A stretch of 5,321 nucleotides of DNA from Clostridia bacterium (GTDB lineage Bacteria; Bacillota; Clostridia; Oscillospirales; Acutalibacteraceae), in NCBI GenBank assembly GCA_017559885.1, contig JAFYQN010000032.1, positions 1 to 5,321 on the forward strand, given 5' to 3'. The translations under genes and the position numbers were made by a program. A model generated the notes under the pieces. It worked only from the letters and a program-made list of their open reading frames with translations. It had not been told where the DNA came from and made no database searches. This document shows, piece after piece, positions 5,259-5,321 of the stretch (positions are counted from its first letter, which is position 1; each line of letters opens with the position of its first letter).

Positions 5259-5321
5259 TTATAACCCTAACCTTTCTTTAATGTTTTTGGTATTGCGCCT
5301 TGAAACGTAATCTGTGTATCC
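5259..5321 (-). CDS. LytTR-family DNA-binding response regulator (C-terminal fragment only)
   Basis: The last 20 codons and a TAA stop are visible: 'YVSRRNTKNIKERLGL'. This matches the usual end of LytTR domains, where a VSRR.Y/N..IK..LG pattern forms the last strand and helix that contact DNA. The rest of the gene lies beyond the right edge, so the N-terminal architecture (stand-alone LytTR or with a receiver domain) cannot be told. The two-base gap to a DUF3021 gene strongly supports the call, because the two families commonly form a pair. Confidence 0.72.
   Translation of the reverse strand, partial: GYTDYVSRRNTKNIKERLGL

Overview
The window is AT-rich (roughly one third G+C by eye), has strong Gram-positive Shine-Dalgarno sites, and every gene lies on the minus strand. 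An ECF-type sigma factor, a lipobox lipoprotein, a BspA-like leucine-rich-repeat surface protein, a DUF3021/LytTR pair and a NodB-type deacetylase together suggest a Firmicute. A gut-type Clostridia (Oscillospiraceae/Ruminococcaceae-like) is the best guess, but the genus cannot be read from this sequence. In transcription order, the window runs from high to low coordinates.

Right end (5321 to 4840): the last 20 codons of a LytTR-type DNA-binding regulator lie two bases upstream of a four-helix DUF3021 membrane protein. This is a typical regulator/membrane-partner pair. Next, a sigmaA-type promoter (4806-4834) drives a membrane-anchored, coiled-coil polysaccharide deacetylase (3750-4778) in which all NodB motifs are intact.

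Middle (3753 to 3497): a 253-bp intergenic stretch that is denser in signals than it first looks. A perfect-consensus promoter (TTGACA-17-TATAAT) overlaps the deacetylase stop codon. About 85 nt downstream is a strong intrinsic terminator. Together they outline a small RNA or a short attenuated leader, and a 12-bp alternative helix could disrupt the terminator. Closer to the next gene lies a candidate ECF-type promoter, with a 13-bp palindrome over its -35 element.

Left part (3496 to 1): a probable four-gene operon. It holds an ECF-like sigma factor (TTG start), then a single-pass membrane protein that overlaps it by 4 bp, occupies the anti-sigma position and carries a cohesin-like ectodomain. 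A lipoprotein with a Ser/Gln-rich stalk and a probable beta-propeller domain follows, then a secreted BspA-type LRR protein that runs off the left edge. Gaps are 46 and 42 bp with no terminator between genes. The last two genes share an identical 28-bp ribosome-binding-site and start block and near-identical signal peptides. My inference is a cell-surface sensing system: an extracellular contact (perhaps a dockerin or glycan ligand) is read by the cohesin-like protein, which controls the sigma factor and the surface proteins encoded with it. The deacetylase and the LytTR pair next door are also envelope-related but appear to be separate transcription units.
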